DNA of 64,000 nt. Source: Lingula anatina. Its lineage: Eukaryota; Brachiopoda; Lingulata; Lingulida; Lingulidae. The position numbers and the translations under genes are program-made. Shown here piece after piece: positions 11,801 to 26,100 of this stretch. Positions within the stretch are counted from its first letter, which is position 1, and each line of letters begins with the position of its first letter. Under the pieces are notes generated by a model. It saw only the letters and a list, made by a program, of their open reading frames with translations, had not been told where the DNA came from and made no database searches. The stretch lies in contig NW_019775513.1 in the NCBI RefSeq assembly GCF_001039355.2, forward strand, positions 879,932 to 943,931, given 5' to 3'.

Positions 11801-14800
11801 TCGAATGATAAAAATGTATCCCACGCCATTTGGAGCGATTATTTCAGTTCCTTGACTCGGGGACGCTCCAGCAGCAAATAAATGCCTAATTAAGGTAATA
11901 AAAACTGTTTGTGCTCAAAAATCGTTTGTAGGGGCTGGGAACAAAACTTACTTCTCTACTGTGCACACTTGTAGGCCTACATTGTACTGCGCTCATGATA
12001 AAATGATTCTTGACCAGGTTGCTTTTCTCCTACACAACATTATATTACTAAAGCACCTCTGTAGAGATTTCTGGAATCTAACATACATCATCCGTTATCA
12101 CCAGGTTGCTTCCATTGTCCTTTACCTAATACATGTCGATGAGATTGAATGTTTACAAACTCCAATGACCAATTTGATTGCAAGGATGAACTTTGCTTGT
12201 GTGCTAGAATGACCAGTGTGTCCGATTTCTAATTAAATTTTCTTGAATATTAAGTAAATTTGCCGCATTTGGTATCGATTACGGCCTAACGGTGCCAAAC
12301 GACCGGGGGTGTGGTGTTGTCTGGAACCAATGCCAGTCTCAACGATCCAGCTTGCATCTATACAGTAAAACACCAATATTTATTTAGACAACCCATTACA
12401 GAAACCATTATACATCGTACCAAACGTGAAACAGATTTTGTTACGTTATCATTACGAGATGCTTCATGTTATAATCCAGGGAATTTAATTACGTTGGATA
12501 CTCAATGGTTTCGTGGCAACAGGATTCCTAGGAAGTGAGGTGTAACGAACAGCACATTTTTGGTGTTTTCTCTTATTACAAATTGTAGTTTGCATCAACA
12601 TGGGAAGAGTCATTCATATGCAGAGCTTCTGGAAGTTTTTTGTAGTACACACGTAGTGAAATTGTAGTAAACGCTATTTTTGACCAGAGGCTAATGGTTT
12701 ATGTGGATTAAGGAATAACTCTGGCTACCTATAATCTGTTTCACTTATTAACATCATTTAGATTACTTTGTGGTCATGCTATGTAAGATTGTATTCACTT
12801 AAAGCGTGCCGTGTCAAGATAAAGCGATTACATATACGACGGCCACAAATGACTGACGTCCTTAACATCATTAATTGAAATTAAATGAATCACAAAAAAA
12901 GAAGGAAAAAGACAGAAAAACACAAAAAGAAAAAATGTGCTCAAAAAATGAAAATGAATTTTTTCATCTGTTATGATGACCAAAGCGTTCAAGTTTACCT
13001 GAAGTTCTATAACGTATGTTCTAAAAATCGGAAAATATGTTTTAAAGGAGTTTGCAGTGATCGAAATGCAAACAACTACTTCCTGCTTCATAACTCACGC
13101 AGCGTAGATTTATTAGCAAGTTAGACTCTCCACCTAATTTGTGAAACAAGGGTAGCCCAGAGCAAATTGAAGGGTGTTTTTTGATACGAAAAAGCGATAA
13201 ACGTCAATGCATTGCCACTTATAAAGGAAATTCGTTACTCAACAAAACAGGACTAAATTACATTGCGTTATATGCGACTGTTCCAAACACGGGTTTTATT
13301 AGACTCGAACTGTGCGTCAATTGCCAGTACAAGACAACCCCGAGGGAGCTTAAACTTTAAACCCCTTCAAAACACCACGGATCTCTACTTCCAGAGGAGT
13401 TAGTCGCACCGCGGGACTTAATAACGGTGTTGTTCGAAGTAGCAGGTATTCACAGTTAATCCACACCATGCGTCTGGCTATTTGTCCGGTACGTATTGGA
13501 AGCACCATCCAGTGTGATAATGGCGAAGGCATGGGATTTATCAGTCTCCTTGTATCCAATGTAAGGGGAAGCGGCAAAATCTCCCCATTCTTGGCGTGTG
13601 GGTGGCGCGAGCAAGGGGATTACAATAAGATGCAGCGTGCTTTTAGACAATACTTGAAAATGTCCCTGCCCCTTTCCGTTTTCTTCTATTCCTTCTTTAA
13701 GTTTGCTTGAGAAAATGTAGAGCTCTCTGTGACTTTGTATTGGTTTTCTGGACAGTCAACTTTTTAGACTTTTTTGACCAACATGTTTTCGTGCTTTTAT
13801 AAAAAGCATCTAAGTACCATTGCTCATATACATATGCAATCATTGCCTACACATCTACACATTGAAAAAAAAGAAAAACCTGTACCAACTGCATTATTTT
13901 TCACTATTGCCATCATTCCTGTATAATGAATAGAGGTTTTGCGTAGAAAAGTAACCTTATACGGAAAACCATACAACGCGTTTTACACAAGCGCGACTCT
14001 GACCAGCTACACCCACGTGAGTAATGGCATCTTTGACCAGAAAAGATGAAAACCTGTATGCCCTATTTAAACCACAGTCAATAAAATTAACCTCCAACAC
14101 AGTAGCTTTTTTGACACGGAAAAAGTACTGTTTCAACACATGTGACCCTTTTCACACCAACGTTGTTGAAGTACGTGCTCCAACAATGCCAACTTTTATG
14201 TAAAATAACGATTTCTAGAACTTTAAGGTACTAATAGCCTCGGGCATCTGTTCCTAAGGTAATTAAACGTGCAATCGCATTAACTACCCGGGATACGGTG
14301 TTCTTCACCCCCAGTCATCACTCGAAGGCACGGAGAATGCCGCAGTCATCGATTATGGAAAGGAAAAAAAACTAAATCCTATACTCTCACAGATAATACT
14401 CTTTTAAGCGCCAACTAGTGATTATAGAGGACGTGGCGAAAGTAATCTAAATGCTATCAACGAGCGCCGCAAATTATCGTTTATATCGGCAAGCGTTTAA
14501 TGAGACAGCCACGCAATTTTTCACGACAGTGTGAAAGGGTTGTTATTTCATCAAAATCTAGAGTTAAGTGTCGTCTTGGATGAAGTATGTGTCGTAACAT
14601 ATCTCCCTCTGACGTGTCTTTAAACACTGCCCATACATGTATAGCTAAAACTAAGTGGACACTGATTGTGTTGTCTTGTGTTCAGGAAACAACATCAAAT
14701 GAGGTAGGAAACATTCGCAAGGAAACTCTCTCCTACCTCAATCAAATGACACACTCCAAACACCAATTAACTCTATCAAAATTAATACGAAGTAAAGTGT

Positions 14801-17800
14801 ACGGCTTCCATGGTTAAAATGGTCAAGATTTTAATTCCCCATTCTCAACAATGACGTATGGTAGAGAAAGGTCTGGTGGAAGAGCTTGTGAGCATAGAGA
14901 GAGCAGGAGGTAACTGATTACATTGGTAAATGTATTGAACCAGTTTCTTAATAACATAATAAAAGCAAGGGAATCAATTATTTATGTCCTGATTTGGCAG
15001 GAATTGATTTCATTTGGTTGATTAATTGTGGGCATCTCCACCAATGAATTAAATCAAACGCAAGACTTTTTGTGGATGTTTAATTGGCGTTTCAAAAGAA
15101 CGTTCTATTTATATACTGACGGTCTATGTTGCCACAGGTTTCGATTTTTTAAAAAATATAAACTCAATTTGGTAAATTCAAGACGTAAATTGCATCCAGT
15201 TAATTCTGTTGTTACCTTTATAAACCGAGACTTTCTTTCTTTGACGGAGAATCGTTAAAAGGTATAAGAGTCCATGAGAAGATGTCTTGCTTCACAGTAG
15301 TCTTCTTAAATCAAATATATGGGTGAATTATCCTAAAGGTCTTCTATAACTCAAAATCGATGTAGGTACCAAGTACCCCACATTTTCTTAGCGGAGTAAT
15401 TCTTTTATTAAATTAGTGAAACAACTTCCCTGCTTACAATATTTTGTATAACTGTGATATCTATTTGAATTGGCTAACATTTCAGCATTTTATAACAAGT
15501 GACGGGGATATAGCTATGATAAAATCAATATGCCACTGTCTATAGGAAAAGCGCACTACGATATGCTGGCTACCCTTCTTGTTGAGAAGCCTATTTGAAG
15601 ATTTAAAAAAAAAACACAACTTATCATTGGAAATATTCTGAAAAATGCCTTTACTTGGCATGCCCTTAAAATTAGGATTATAAAAACACGAGGGTTGTTA
15701 TGGTTTTTGACAATCCACATTATCTTAGGAAAATCAAAGAAAATCCTCTGCATTGGTTCGAGTGCACACGAGGTGCCAATTACTATCTCATACAAACAAG
15801 ACCTGGACAGTTTTCGCGAAAAAAACTTCGTTAATGCTTTGCAGACGTTACTGGCCTCCTCGCCCTCCAGAGAGACGCGTGGCGAAAATTATGGGGCAAA
15901 TTGGGCAGCAGTAGTGTCACAGCGGGAGACCATGAGCCTCAGAAGCCACGGCGAAGAAAAAAAAGCACTACGCACTTCAGTCCTGATGTCTTTAAAACTC
16001 ATAAAAGAGAGTTAATTCAAGGCGCTAATTGAGCTGCCACTTGGCGGCTCTCTTTTCTTGAGGGGAAACAATAACCGTTCATTTTTTTCGCCTTTGACAT
16101 AGCGGCTGAGAGATCCTACTGTTGGAGATGGAATGAAAGTTTGAACAGTGTGCGTAATGGCCAATTAAGATTATTGATAACAACCTAATTTTGAAATAAA
16201 GACTTTCTTAATGAAACCCAATTTTCTGATAAGAACGTTAAACGCCAGAACTTGATTTGCTATTGGACATAGGCATACAGTATGGCCGGAGAATCCAATG
16301 ACAGTCGGTAGCAATGGTTTATTAATTCGATCAATCGCTCTCTCACGGGTCAAAGTTGATGGCCTTTGACCTCTGCATATTGATACCTGATATCTGTGTT
16401 TCACATTACTCGTCATAACATGGCCTTAGGATATGCTGCTGGGATTTGGGTAACTTAATAAATAATGAGCGGTTGTAGAACTGCGGAGATTTATATCAAC
16501 CAAGATAGAGACCCACATGTTTTCATTTTGGGGATTTCGATATTAATGATATTTTACTGCCTCACCGGAAAGCCACTTTTATCTATGTTCTGTCACTATG
16601 GAAATGAATACTATTTCATTAAGTCAGAACAACGACATCCATATTACTTCCTATTCTATCAAAAAATGAAACCCTTTTCGAGCATATTGAAAATATTGCA
16701 TTTGTCACTTTTTCAATAATAATGAAACATTTCACTTATTTTTATTTTTTAAATAAAAGACATATTATTATTTTTTATGGTATTTGGCTACAAAAATGAG
16801 TTGAAAATTGTCCCTATACTGAAACTTACCATATTAACTTCTGATATGCTATCGAAGCTGGCGATAACAATGTCCATCCCAACATGCAAAGAATCACCTG
16901 AAACCATAAAAAAGTCAGTGTGAACAAACACAATGATACAGTACAGCGATGGCAATATATATTTTCATGTATTAGTACTACTGTTTGTGTTTAACTTCAT
17001 GGAATCTGGAATTATTCGAATTTACGCAATTTTCATGTCGAATGAAGGAGATTCAGGGGCGTGGGTTAAGTGTTGTTAAAAGGGCAGAAGTACTTGATAA
17101 ATATAACGTCTACATATATCCGTAAGATATAATGGGAACCGAAAAGACGCGCGTTTGCAGTATTACTTAAACCGCCCTGAATAAACGTCCGGTGCCCTAC
17201 ACTATTGGGACTTGATTGGAAACTTAATCATACACAGGTCATTTTGATTTTTATCTTCCACCTTCGGTTCGTTTATAATCCCTTTTCCAAGAATCGCTAA
17301 TTCGACAGTCCTGGTGTAACCGATGTTCAAAGTTACAAGGCGCTTATATACCAGATGTTCAACCGGTCATCTTAATTTATTTATTATATTTATTCGCACG
17401 GAAAGTACATTTCATGGGGTTTAGTAAACTGGGAAAGTCAGTTCAAACGTATGGGTAATCTCGTCAGATACATTTACATTGTAACGCAATGGTCTTTTGT
17501 ATACATACAGCACATTAAGTCGGCATAATGGACTCTCAAAATTTATTTATGTTTTAAAGATTAAAAAAAGTTATAGAATAAAAAAAGTTATAGAATAAAA
17601 AAAATCCCCTTATCTCTCTGCAAGAGTGTCGTAGCTTCCCTGTGTAGTTGCGTCAGATACCATTCATTAATTTGGGAGCTATCGGGTCACACGGGACTCC
17701 CCATCTCGTCAGATATGAAATATTTGTCAAATCGAGCATAACAAAATAATAACACTTAAGGTGAAATTATTGAAACGTGAGACATTCTTCAATACGTTCA

Positions 17801-20800
17801 ATAAGGGAGAACGGCCAGTCGAACCCATGACGGTATTTTCGCTTCATGCTTCATTGACAATCGTATCATAAATTTCGATAAGAGCGGTAACACACATACC
17901 TGAGTGCACACGTCAATGATCATATCTAAATATGCAGAAAATTGATTCAATCTTTAATTGGATTCGTCGAACGACCGACCTCTCGAGTTTTTTAAAAGAA
18001 ATATTCGTATCGCACGGTGGTTTACTAGTTTAGAATATACCTAACCACATTTAATTTTTTTTTTTTTTGCATTTAATGAATTTGACATATTTGAATTGGG
18101 TACTGTGAACCCTTAAATTTTAATCTTCGCACATGTTTACGAATCAATGCAATTTCTTTTTATGAACCGTTCAGTCCCTAGTTTTCATCTTAACAATACA
18201 GCTGCCAAAATTTACACTGTTTTTATTTACAATTAAATGTATTATATTCAGTTTAAGAAGTGGACGGGTCCTTAAATTTAGGCCGACAATATAAGAGCAA
18301 AACAACCTTTAGGAACGCAGTGCGCCCCTACCATACCATTTATTCATTTTGCTCTTTCTACAAAGTGCAGGTGCTTTGATTGCAAACGTATTATGCTATC
18401 GTCTGCTCGATAAATAATAGATGGAGATGACGATTATATGAATGGTTACATTGTGATCAAATCGTATCAAAACAGGCGCAATGAGGTGAAGATGTGTTAC
18501 ATAAAGCTTGACGTCACTACAAAGAGGTCAACAGTGATTTGCGATTTCCCTTTTCACTATTTTACCAAATGAAGTTATTAATTCAAATCAAAATCCTGGC
18601 GCGATAAATCTAGATTCGAACCTTTTTGCGTTGCTCATTTATGGTTTAAAATACCATAAGGCAATCATGCTTACTAAAACCATACAATCGATACAATAAT
18701 GTTCATATATGCAATAGCAAATGGTAAATGTATCCCATGCACTTCGTTCATTTACAAACTGTAAATTGCACTGCCAGTGTATTATTACACATGTCAAAAG
18801 AATTAATGTCCCTGTAATGCTATAGTATAACAGTGTAAAGCAGTCTACAAAATTTCTTTGCATTTCGTTGCTCCTTATATCACCTGATCAGGAACAAAAG
18901 CATCTGAAATATTGCTGTCTTCAAGACCCGTCTAGGTCATATATTTGTTATATCGACTTTTAAAACAGTTAAGGGTCTCTGTATTTGTCATTTGCCGTTT
19001 GCTGCAATTGCCTTCGTGGCCAAAGAGGCCAAAAGAAAAATTCGTTTTTATTTCACTTAACCACAATCGATATTTCTCTTTTAGATGCCAGAATCTATTT
19101 GGAAATAGTCATTGTAAATGATGATGTGCTTGCGGTATCACTGTCTATCGTTCACTTGTCTTGTATTTTTTCTTGCCTGCCTTACAGCGCTTCGTTGGAA
19201 GAAAAAAACGTATTCAAACATTTTAACAAAGAATTCCCAAAACCCTTTCCGTCTGCGTTTCTATCCAAATATGACGCCAAAATGACACTGCCACTGCCGC
19301 TTTGTCCTTCTTATCAGACATTAAACTTTAGGAAATTTTAACAATTAGATATCAATTATGTTATTCCTTTGCAAACGCCGCAGCATAAAGATCAGGTATA
19401 GACATTTCCCTTGGCAAATAAATAATTCAATAAAACCATGGCAATGCATGGCCATTCTATATATTTGCATTACATATCACTTTGCATTTTGTCTACCAAC
19501 AGATTTTATGATTATCTAAGTAGTGAGCTGATATCCAAGTCTCTGCAAAGGTTACTTCGTGAGTTATGGTCTATTAGCTTGTGTTCATTATACATGAAGT
19601 ACTCGATTGTTGTTCTTGTAACGTAATTCATTCTAAGGGTTGCAGTGGTCTTTCAGTGTGGAATCATGCGTATGTTGTTAACCGGGTAGACCCCTCCTTG
19701 GGGGTATGAAACCTAAGAGTACGGTTTCAATTTACATCTTGATGAAGTTATTTTCATCAGAATTCTCCAGGACGAATTGTACAAACAGAATGTGTCATTT
19801 GGCGACGCATACATTGGTTATGTATTGTAGTATAAAAAAGATAAACAATATGTTTCCCCGAGTGAAAAGAAAGAAGTTTTGGATCACTACTTCTTCCTCC
19901 TCACGATTCATGCATGAATAACACAAATCGACATTAAAGTATGAAATAAAAATTAAAATAGTGTTGTTCATTTTCTCCCATTCCATTATACAATTGACCA
20001 TACGGGAAGCTGCTTTGAGGCTTTTAAAACAGACGTACGCAAGCTCACGCCATATGTCATTAAAACAGTGTTTTGACGTTGCAGTGAATAATTTTGTGCA
20101 ATAACTTTAAACCAAGTCCATTAAACCTACGAATTAAGTCCAGGCATTTGCTATCGTATCATGGTACTATTCATTCCCTACTTTTGCACATTGTGGCGGC
20201 ATTCCTTCATTTGTTATACAATCGCCGAACATAATACACTGCTTAAAACTCAAAATAATAATCACCATTTTATAAATAGGCGCATGCGCGTAAGGTGGAC
20301 CACAACGCAGTTCCCAAGTTGGGCTTATGCTTCATAATTTGAGAAGATAAGAATCTTGAAAGGCTTTGTTCGTTGCCTCGGGTAATGAACAGGCAAACAT
20401 CGAGGCGGGGACCCCCTTGGCCATTAACAGTCAAGAGTTAGGCAGCAAACCGGTACTGCAAATTTCCTCCATGTTTCTGCTGAATCTTTATACGCAATGA
20501 ACAGCAAAACACAAACTTCAGAAACCCTCAAAAGCAATGGACGACCCTTAGGAAGCCTTTTCAATCTTCCTATTACACATCTTGTCAACAAAAATTGATT
20601 AATTTAAACATCCACTATTTACAACCAGATACAGGAAAGGAATCTACTTAAAACTATACTGTAAACGAAACTAGATGACAAAGAAACATGTGCATGTGCG
20701 TAGTGCGTGATTCATTGGCTGTTACTTCCTTGGCTGCATGGCTGTCGGTATAGCAGTTCACTTTCTTAGTCATTATAAATCAATGAAAGGACAGGTTTCA

Positions 20801-22586
20801 CTTTAAATATGTAGCAATTCTTGCTACATAAAAATACTCTCATAATATCTAAAAATTACCCATCCTTTTTACTAGAAACTAATCCTTTCACATCTGATCA
20901 AAAATCTCAAAATCGAATCCTTCCGAATATCTCATAAAATGTATAAATCGTTCTCGGTTTTTATTAAATATTGTATTGACCATGGTCCCCAGATATTTTT
21001 TTTTTTTTTGTAGTGGTAATATCTAGCAACATGCGAAAACCTTTGGACATTCAGCTAGATGATGCTCTTCTGATAAGTGTGAAACACAGCTGTTTAATAA
21101 AATTTTGTTCCAAAATGTGTGATTCCCATCACTAAAGCGTCACTAAATCATTATTATTATTATTATTATTATCATTTATGGTGTTTATACATGTACAGTA
21201 GCTAAAGGAAAGCATTGTAGAGGAAATTAAAATACCTAGAATAGGTGTTTTGCATTAAATTCTTGAAGGCGTGCTTTGTTATGTTGGCTTTTGTCTAAAG
21301 GTATGCTCTCTTAACGATGTATGTTCCTACAAATTTATAAAAAGAACAGTTGTCAGGTGATTACTGATATATAGGATTATTATGCCTCACTTTGATTATC
21401 GGTTATCCCGAGTTTTGTTACCATTAAGGTACTCAGAGAAGAGGCGGCTTAGAATACCCTTCCGTGACTCTTGGAAATGTTTGCATTCCGATAAGCAACT
21501 CGTGGGGCGAAAGGAAACGATCAAGTGCTACAGTTCTTTGTTGCACAAACCATGGCTTTGAAAAGCCACGGTAATTTGTTTGTTGTAATTAATGTTTAAT
21601 GGACGTGCTTATGGCCAGTGCGTATTGTATACTCTCCGTCCTATATTATATTTCTTGAAAAGTAAGGCGGTTATTGGCCGTACGGCTGAATCGATCCCGA
21701 ATCTTTGTGCAATACCGTAGCAAATCAAAATAAGAACTGCTGAATGGCGGCGTGATGGACTCAATATATTTAGTGCCGGTGCGATTATAGCAAATATGGT
21801 GTTGAGCCACGGTCGAACTTATACTGAATGTCCGTATTGGCTGATCGCAACCTTACAGCCGCCCATCGTTACGTTCCCGATCCTTGGGGCGTAATCTATA
21901 TGGTATAAAGTCGCTCTGTCGCTCTCATTCTATCATTTCCATTGATTCTACTTCGTAAGCACGACCCAATTCTGTCCATGACGGCCTGAGGTACATTTGT
22001 ATGGTGTTTTTCTAATCAATTTAACTCGAGAAAAGGGCTTTTGAGAAGTAATTATATAAATATCAACATGATTATAAAGCTTATCAAGCTTAGAAAAACA
22101 GTATGCAGCCTTCATGGTCAACTGTTCTGATTTCAGGTATAATCAAATGATTTCCACGTACTTGGTGGACTTGTGTTAAGATGTTCATTGCATTTAATAT
22201 TGCATTTATATTTAGAGTTGGACATCACGTTTTACTAATTTTTTTTCATTCCATTCGTAGTAAAATATTGTATTAAAATGATTTTTTTCATTCTAAACTG
22301 GACATTGCATTTACTTAATGCAGCAAATAACAGACAATGCTAATCCCAAACTGAAACTTGGTGTTATAAAACCTTTTATGTGTAATTTAAGAGCAAGACC
22401 ACGAGCAAATATTTGAACCCCGTCAGTGCTCCAGCAGGGTCTATTGTATCTCTGCATTTGGTTATTATTTATCGTTGACAGGTATTGTTTGGGGACGGGG
22501 CTCCTGTTACAATTAGGGGTCACATTCTCTCGCGATAAAATTGATACAATAGATAATAGACACCTGCACGCTCGCGGGCACACACA

Positions 22587-22619
<33 letters not shown>

Positions 22620-23181
22620 TCTTACCTCCAAACGAAGGTCTAAGGCGGATGTCGTATCCATCCAATAATTTCTTGATAGTCATAGATACGTTTTGTAATC
22701 TGGCTGAGTTTTCCACCTGAGCGCTAGAAAAAGACATAGAAATATTGGCGCAGTGTGTACAGCAATACAGCGGGCGCAGCAAATGATGGGCAGGTGGAGT
22801 ACAAAAACACATATAGCTGTGCCTCATTTTTTATAATATACCATATTCAGATAATTTGAAAAGCATGCATTCAGAAATAAGTATACGACGTATTCAGTTT
22901 GTATCATCAATATTTCCACCATTCTGTCTTAATTTTTTTTCTTAGAATGATAAATTTTGGATGTCTTTAATTTTCACAGACACGTCCAGGCTATGTACAT
23001 CACATATCTATAAACGTTCACTTTCTTCTATCTAAAGCATCTGTTACGCCTATGAGTAAAAGAACAGTTCAATCAATGCGATGCCAACCCTATTGAGCTG
23101 CTTTATCAATTAATCTGTCACTTACCATGTTAGATGTATCATAAAAAGACAGATACTGTACAGAAACTTGTTCCTTAACAT
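6793..23181 (-). CDS. Lcch3: Gene A: GABA-A receptor beta-class subunit (LCCH3/GABRB-like)
   Basis: Nine coding exons on the minus strand, in transcript order: 23126-23181, 22626-22723, 16830-16897, 10499-10719, 10191-10273, 8496-8633, 8039-8191, 7551-7804, 6793-7173. All have GT-AG borders and matching phases, giving 483 aa. Exon 1 and the start of exon 2 encode a signal peptide ([14 protein letters not shown]...TCA). The ligand domain follows, with a Cys-loop (C, 13 residues, C; exon 5) and the GABA-site motif ESYGY at the start of exon 6. M1 lies in exon 7, M2-M3 in exon 8 ([18 protein letters not shown]) and M4 in exon 9 ([12 protein letters not shown]). The pore entrance reads SARVALG: Ala at -1', Arg at 0', the usual anion-channel pattern. 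The beta-type M2-M3 and the NYTYWG motif after M3 match fly LCCH3 and mollusc beta subunits as I know them. It is predicted to be a plasma-membrane pentamer subunit giving the principal side of the GABA site, head-to-head with gene B. Confidence 0.93.
7551..8191 (-). CDS. Lcch3: Gene A exons 7 and 8: M1, M2, M3
   Basis: Exon 7 (8039-8191, 153 nt) carries loop C with its conserved Tyr ([11 protein letters not shown]), M1 and the [14 protein letters not shown] link into M2. Exon 8 (7551-7804, 254 nt) carries M2 with Thr6', Leu9' and Thr10', then M3 and the basic start of the intracellular loop ([11 protein letters not shown]). The two join in phase 1 inside the Gly codon of VALG. Confidence 0.95.
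8797..8836. repeat. (ATT)n microsatellite
   Basis: About 13 ATT units in the intron of gene A between exons 5 and 6. Confidence 0.95.
10720..16829. other. Gene A intron 3 (6.1 kb)
   Basis: Intron between the 68-nt and 221-nt exons. I saw no nested gene, tRNA or clear transposon. A somewhat GC-richer patch at about 13320-13650 has overlapping open frames on both strands but no recognisable motif. Confidence 0.6.
17562..17604. repeat. Short tandem repeat, 17-nt unit
   Basis: Two and a half copies of taaaaaaagttatagaa, in the large intron of gene A. Confidence 0.9.
20808..20830. repeat. 23-nt perfect hairpin
   Basis: Arms TATGTAGCAA and TTGCTACATA with a 3-nt loop, in intron 2 of gene A. It is too short to be a microRNA precursor by itself. 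Confidence 0.6.
21150..21172. repeat. (ATT)n microsatellite
   Basis: About 8 ATT units within the large intron 2 of gene A. Confidence 0.9.
22579..22618. repeat. Lcch3: (CA)n microsatellite at the gene A exon 2 donor
   Basis: About 20 CA units with one interruption. On the transcript strand the intron begins gtaagaatg and then (TG)n, so the repeat starts within 10 nt of the splice donor. Confidence 0.95.
22626..23181 (-). CDS. Lcch3: Gene A exons 1 and 2: signal peptide and N-terminus
   Basis: Exon 1 (23126-23181) starts at an ATG and ends in phase 2 at a strong gtaagtgaca donor. Exon 2 (22626-22723) opens after tttttctag in the matching phase. Together they read as a hydrophobic signal peptide ending TCA, then QVENSARLQ and the conserved [15 protein letters not shown] motif of the mature N-terminus. 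The signal peptide is split by the intron, as in genes B and D. The cag 7 nt further on could also be an acceptor, but it breaks the phase with exon 1. Confidence 0.85.
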
Positions 23182-26100
23182 GTCATAATCTCGTAATGGT
23201 AGACATTTATCGCACCCTGTAGAAATCCGTGCGTGCTGGCGCTGTGTGGTCAAGATGTATGCTGTGGTGCCCCAAGTATTTACTCACTGGTTCGCCTTGT
23301 TAGCGATCGATGGAACGTTTGCGCATGTCTAGGTAGGGGGCGCCACATGTTGCGAAGTTGGGTTAATCAACGCCGGGGTTTTCACATTTGCGTGAGAAAT
23401 CCTGAACTGAAGTAGATACGAAACCATAAAGTTTAAACTGTTGTCATTTCGTCCAAAAATGTATTTATTGGATTTTGAAAGGCAAATCCTCACATGTTCT
23501 GTATTAAAGCTGCATCGCACGCGCAATGTACCTTTCTCCTTAAAAAAAAATAATAAAACATAAGGTAAAACTCAACCAATGCTTTTTCGACCCCAGAAGT
23601 ATGTGCCGTGTGTTAAAAGAGATCGTCAAAGAATGTTTGATGGGGCACGAGGTGTATATCTGTTGAGTGCGTATGTTTCTGTACATGCATACTTGCTGAC
23701 CCCCAGCTCTGTCACGCCATGTACAGGTAAACATTTCAACAATACAAGGTGCACAAATTTCGTTATGTAATAAGGTTGTTGTTTGTGGTTAGACAATGTT
23801 ACATTTTTTATCATCTTATTATGCAATATCAAGACATAAGCCGCAGGGATAATTAATCATTTGTGCAGGGTTAATTAATGGTTTAACTAATTAGGTGCCT
23901 AGGATTAATAGCCCCGAGGATAACGGGTACACAAGTATAATTTGCCAATCTTACAGCATGAAAAATAAGCGCATTTGTATCACATTTTTATGTACCTTAT
24001 CAGCATATGCTAATTGCCAAGATACTTTCTGGAGTCGTGAAACTGCTAAAAAATACTTTTATTATTTTTACTTTATCAAAAAAAAAGCTTGTTTAATTTT
24101 TTCTCGTTGAATGTATCTCAGGGTAACATCGTGTCTTAGACACGCGTTGAAGTTAACATAATATGTTCTTACGTAATAATACAAGCTGGCTTTAGGTATC
24201 TATGCCTGAAACAGGGTTTCGTAACTGGTGGGTTCTATGCGCGCTGTAGAAGATCCGTGTGTCCTGATCACCGTGGTACTAGAACAGCGGTTACTGGGGC
24301 TGTCATTACTTCCTTATGGGTGCGCTCAAAATGAATCTATCGCACTAGCTAGTGCACATTAACTCCATGGGGACTCTCGCTTAATGCAATCAGATTAATA
24401 GATGGACACGCCTCCTCTTGTGTCGAACTGGCTCGAATAGTCACCAGCTTTTCTGTATTCTACTCAACACCAGGAGGAGGCGTGTTAGGCTGTTAACCTG
24501 ATTCGTTCAGCGAGATTCCCCTTGGAGGTAGTGCGCCCTAGCTGGCACGATACACTCATTGTGAAAACTACCATATGTCTTTACATCTATATCTATGTGC
24601 GCCAGTCGGGTGAACGCAAAACAGCCTTGAATACCCAGGGGCAACGTGTTTTTGTGTTGAGAGAGGGGGCGTGTACACATGAGTACGGGAAGGGGTTGAG
24701 TCGCGCACACTTTTAGTGCGCGTGCTTCGTGAGAATACATCAAAATTGTGCCTGGATGCTTTGTGTGCACGTTAATACAATATGATGCCCGTGCATACAC
24801 TGTTGTACTTTGTCGTCACTATATGTTTATTCTAGGTTTCTTATTAAAACATGAGACGCCGAAATCAATTGTTGATTTCGAAAATGACCTTGAGCTAATA
24901 TCTTTCCCCGTAACCTTTGCGATCGATTAAAAAATCAAACTGTTTCAAACTTGAGTCGTCAGTTTTTCAGAAGGACATTTTCTATTTGTTGTTAGTGTTT
25001 GCCTATTAAATAATGCACCGATGCCTTTCAAATGAAAAAAAGGTTCGAAATCGATTCATCTAATTTACAATATTTGTTGAAGCATGCGTAAGGATTGCAT
25101 AGGTCAGAATCTTTGGAACGCCTTGCAGCCACTTAACGCCGTGAAGAGTAAGTGTAATATGCATAGTTGGCAATGTGTTATCACCAGAAAGCCAATCACG
25201 TGTTTTGTAGAGCATTGGTTGTATCAAACGCGGATATGGTACTTTTCGAGGTGTGAGTGACGATGAGAATATCAAGAACATGTAAGTAAAACATATGCAC
25301 TAGTTTTAACTTAATCTGTTTTTGCTAGTATGTAAGTACTTGAATTATAAGAATACTCATTACATATTTGTTAGTGTATAAAATTAGCAAAAGTTGTTCC
25401 ATGTCAGCGACATAGCTGCAAATCGAATTAAACGGTGCAAAGGAAAGAAAAAGGATAAAAACAATATCAATTCGGTTATTAAAATCAATTAAGTAGATTA
25501 TTTTTGTAGTAAAATTTTCCATCCATAGCTGAAATCTTCTATAAGATTTGAATGAGCTGCTTACAAATCCGAGAAAGATTAGCAAGGGCTCAAATAAAGC
25601 CAGATCAAATTAAAACTGGAGTCCAGTTAATTTTGGTTCCGCTTTCTCCATTGTCCTCGACTTATTAGATTGTCTAAATCAGTTGGTTTGCTGAGATTAA
25701 TACACTTTCGCATTAAATATTTATTCCCGTCACACGCAGTGACCATGAAATACACGCAAAGGGCGATAAACAAGTTTCCAAATTTATACTTTCCTCTATC
25801 AAGGTTTGGAATAATTGGTTACGCAATCATTTCATTGGTTTGTTTTGGCAATTAACGCAGCCACTCAGTTTATTTTCTTTCAGTGATAGACCCTCTTTTC
25901 TTTATGTCATTCTAACAAATCGTATTTGCCCGAGACTGCTACTCACGGCTGTAGCTAACGAGACAATTGAAAGGGTTTGTATTCGCTCCTTTGTTGAACA
26001 TTGATGGTTTGTGCCATTTGGAAAGTCATGTCTGTGTATAAAGACGGTGCGGCTATTTAATTCAATTGAAAACACAGAATATCTGCTGTTCTGTCGATTA

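Larger units (their letters stand above)
16898..22625. other. Gene A intron 2 (5.7 kb)
   Basis: Intron between exons 2 and 3. It contains a short tandem repeat at 17562, a small hairpin at 20808, an ATT repeat at 21150 and a CA repeat beside the donor. No nested coding region is supported. Confidence 0.6.

Noticed and set aside
13320-13710. GC-richer patch with open frames on both strands in a gene A intron
   Set aside because: No motif, repeat end or splice pattern supports a nested gene or transposon.
22311-22668. Open frames crossing the CA repeat
   Set aside because: Repeat-coded reading frames; only 22626-22723 on the minus strand is a real exon.
6793-23181. Gene A as RDL rather than LCCH3/beta
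   Set aside because: The [21 protein letters not shown] region and the NYTYWG motif fit the beta/LCCH3 type; RDL as I know it differs in M2-M3 (for example in place of STGVRSS) and after M3.
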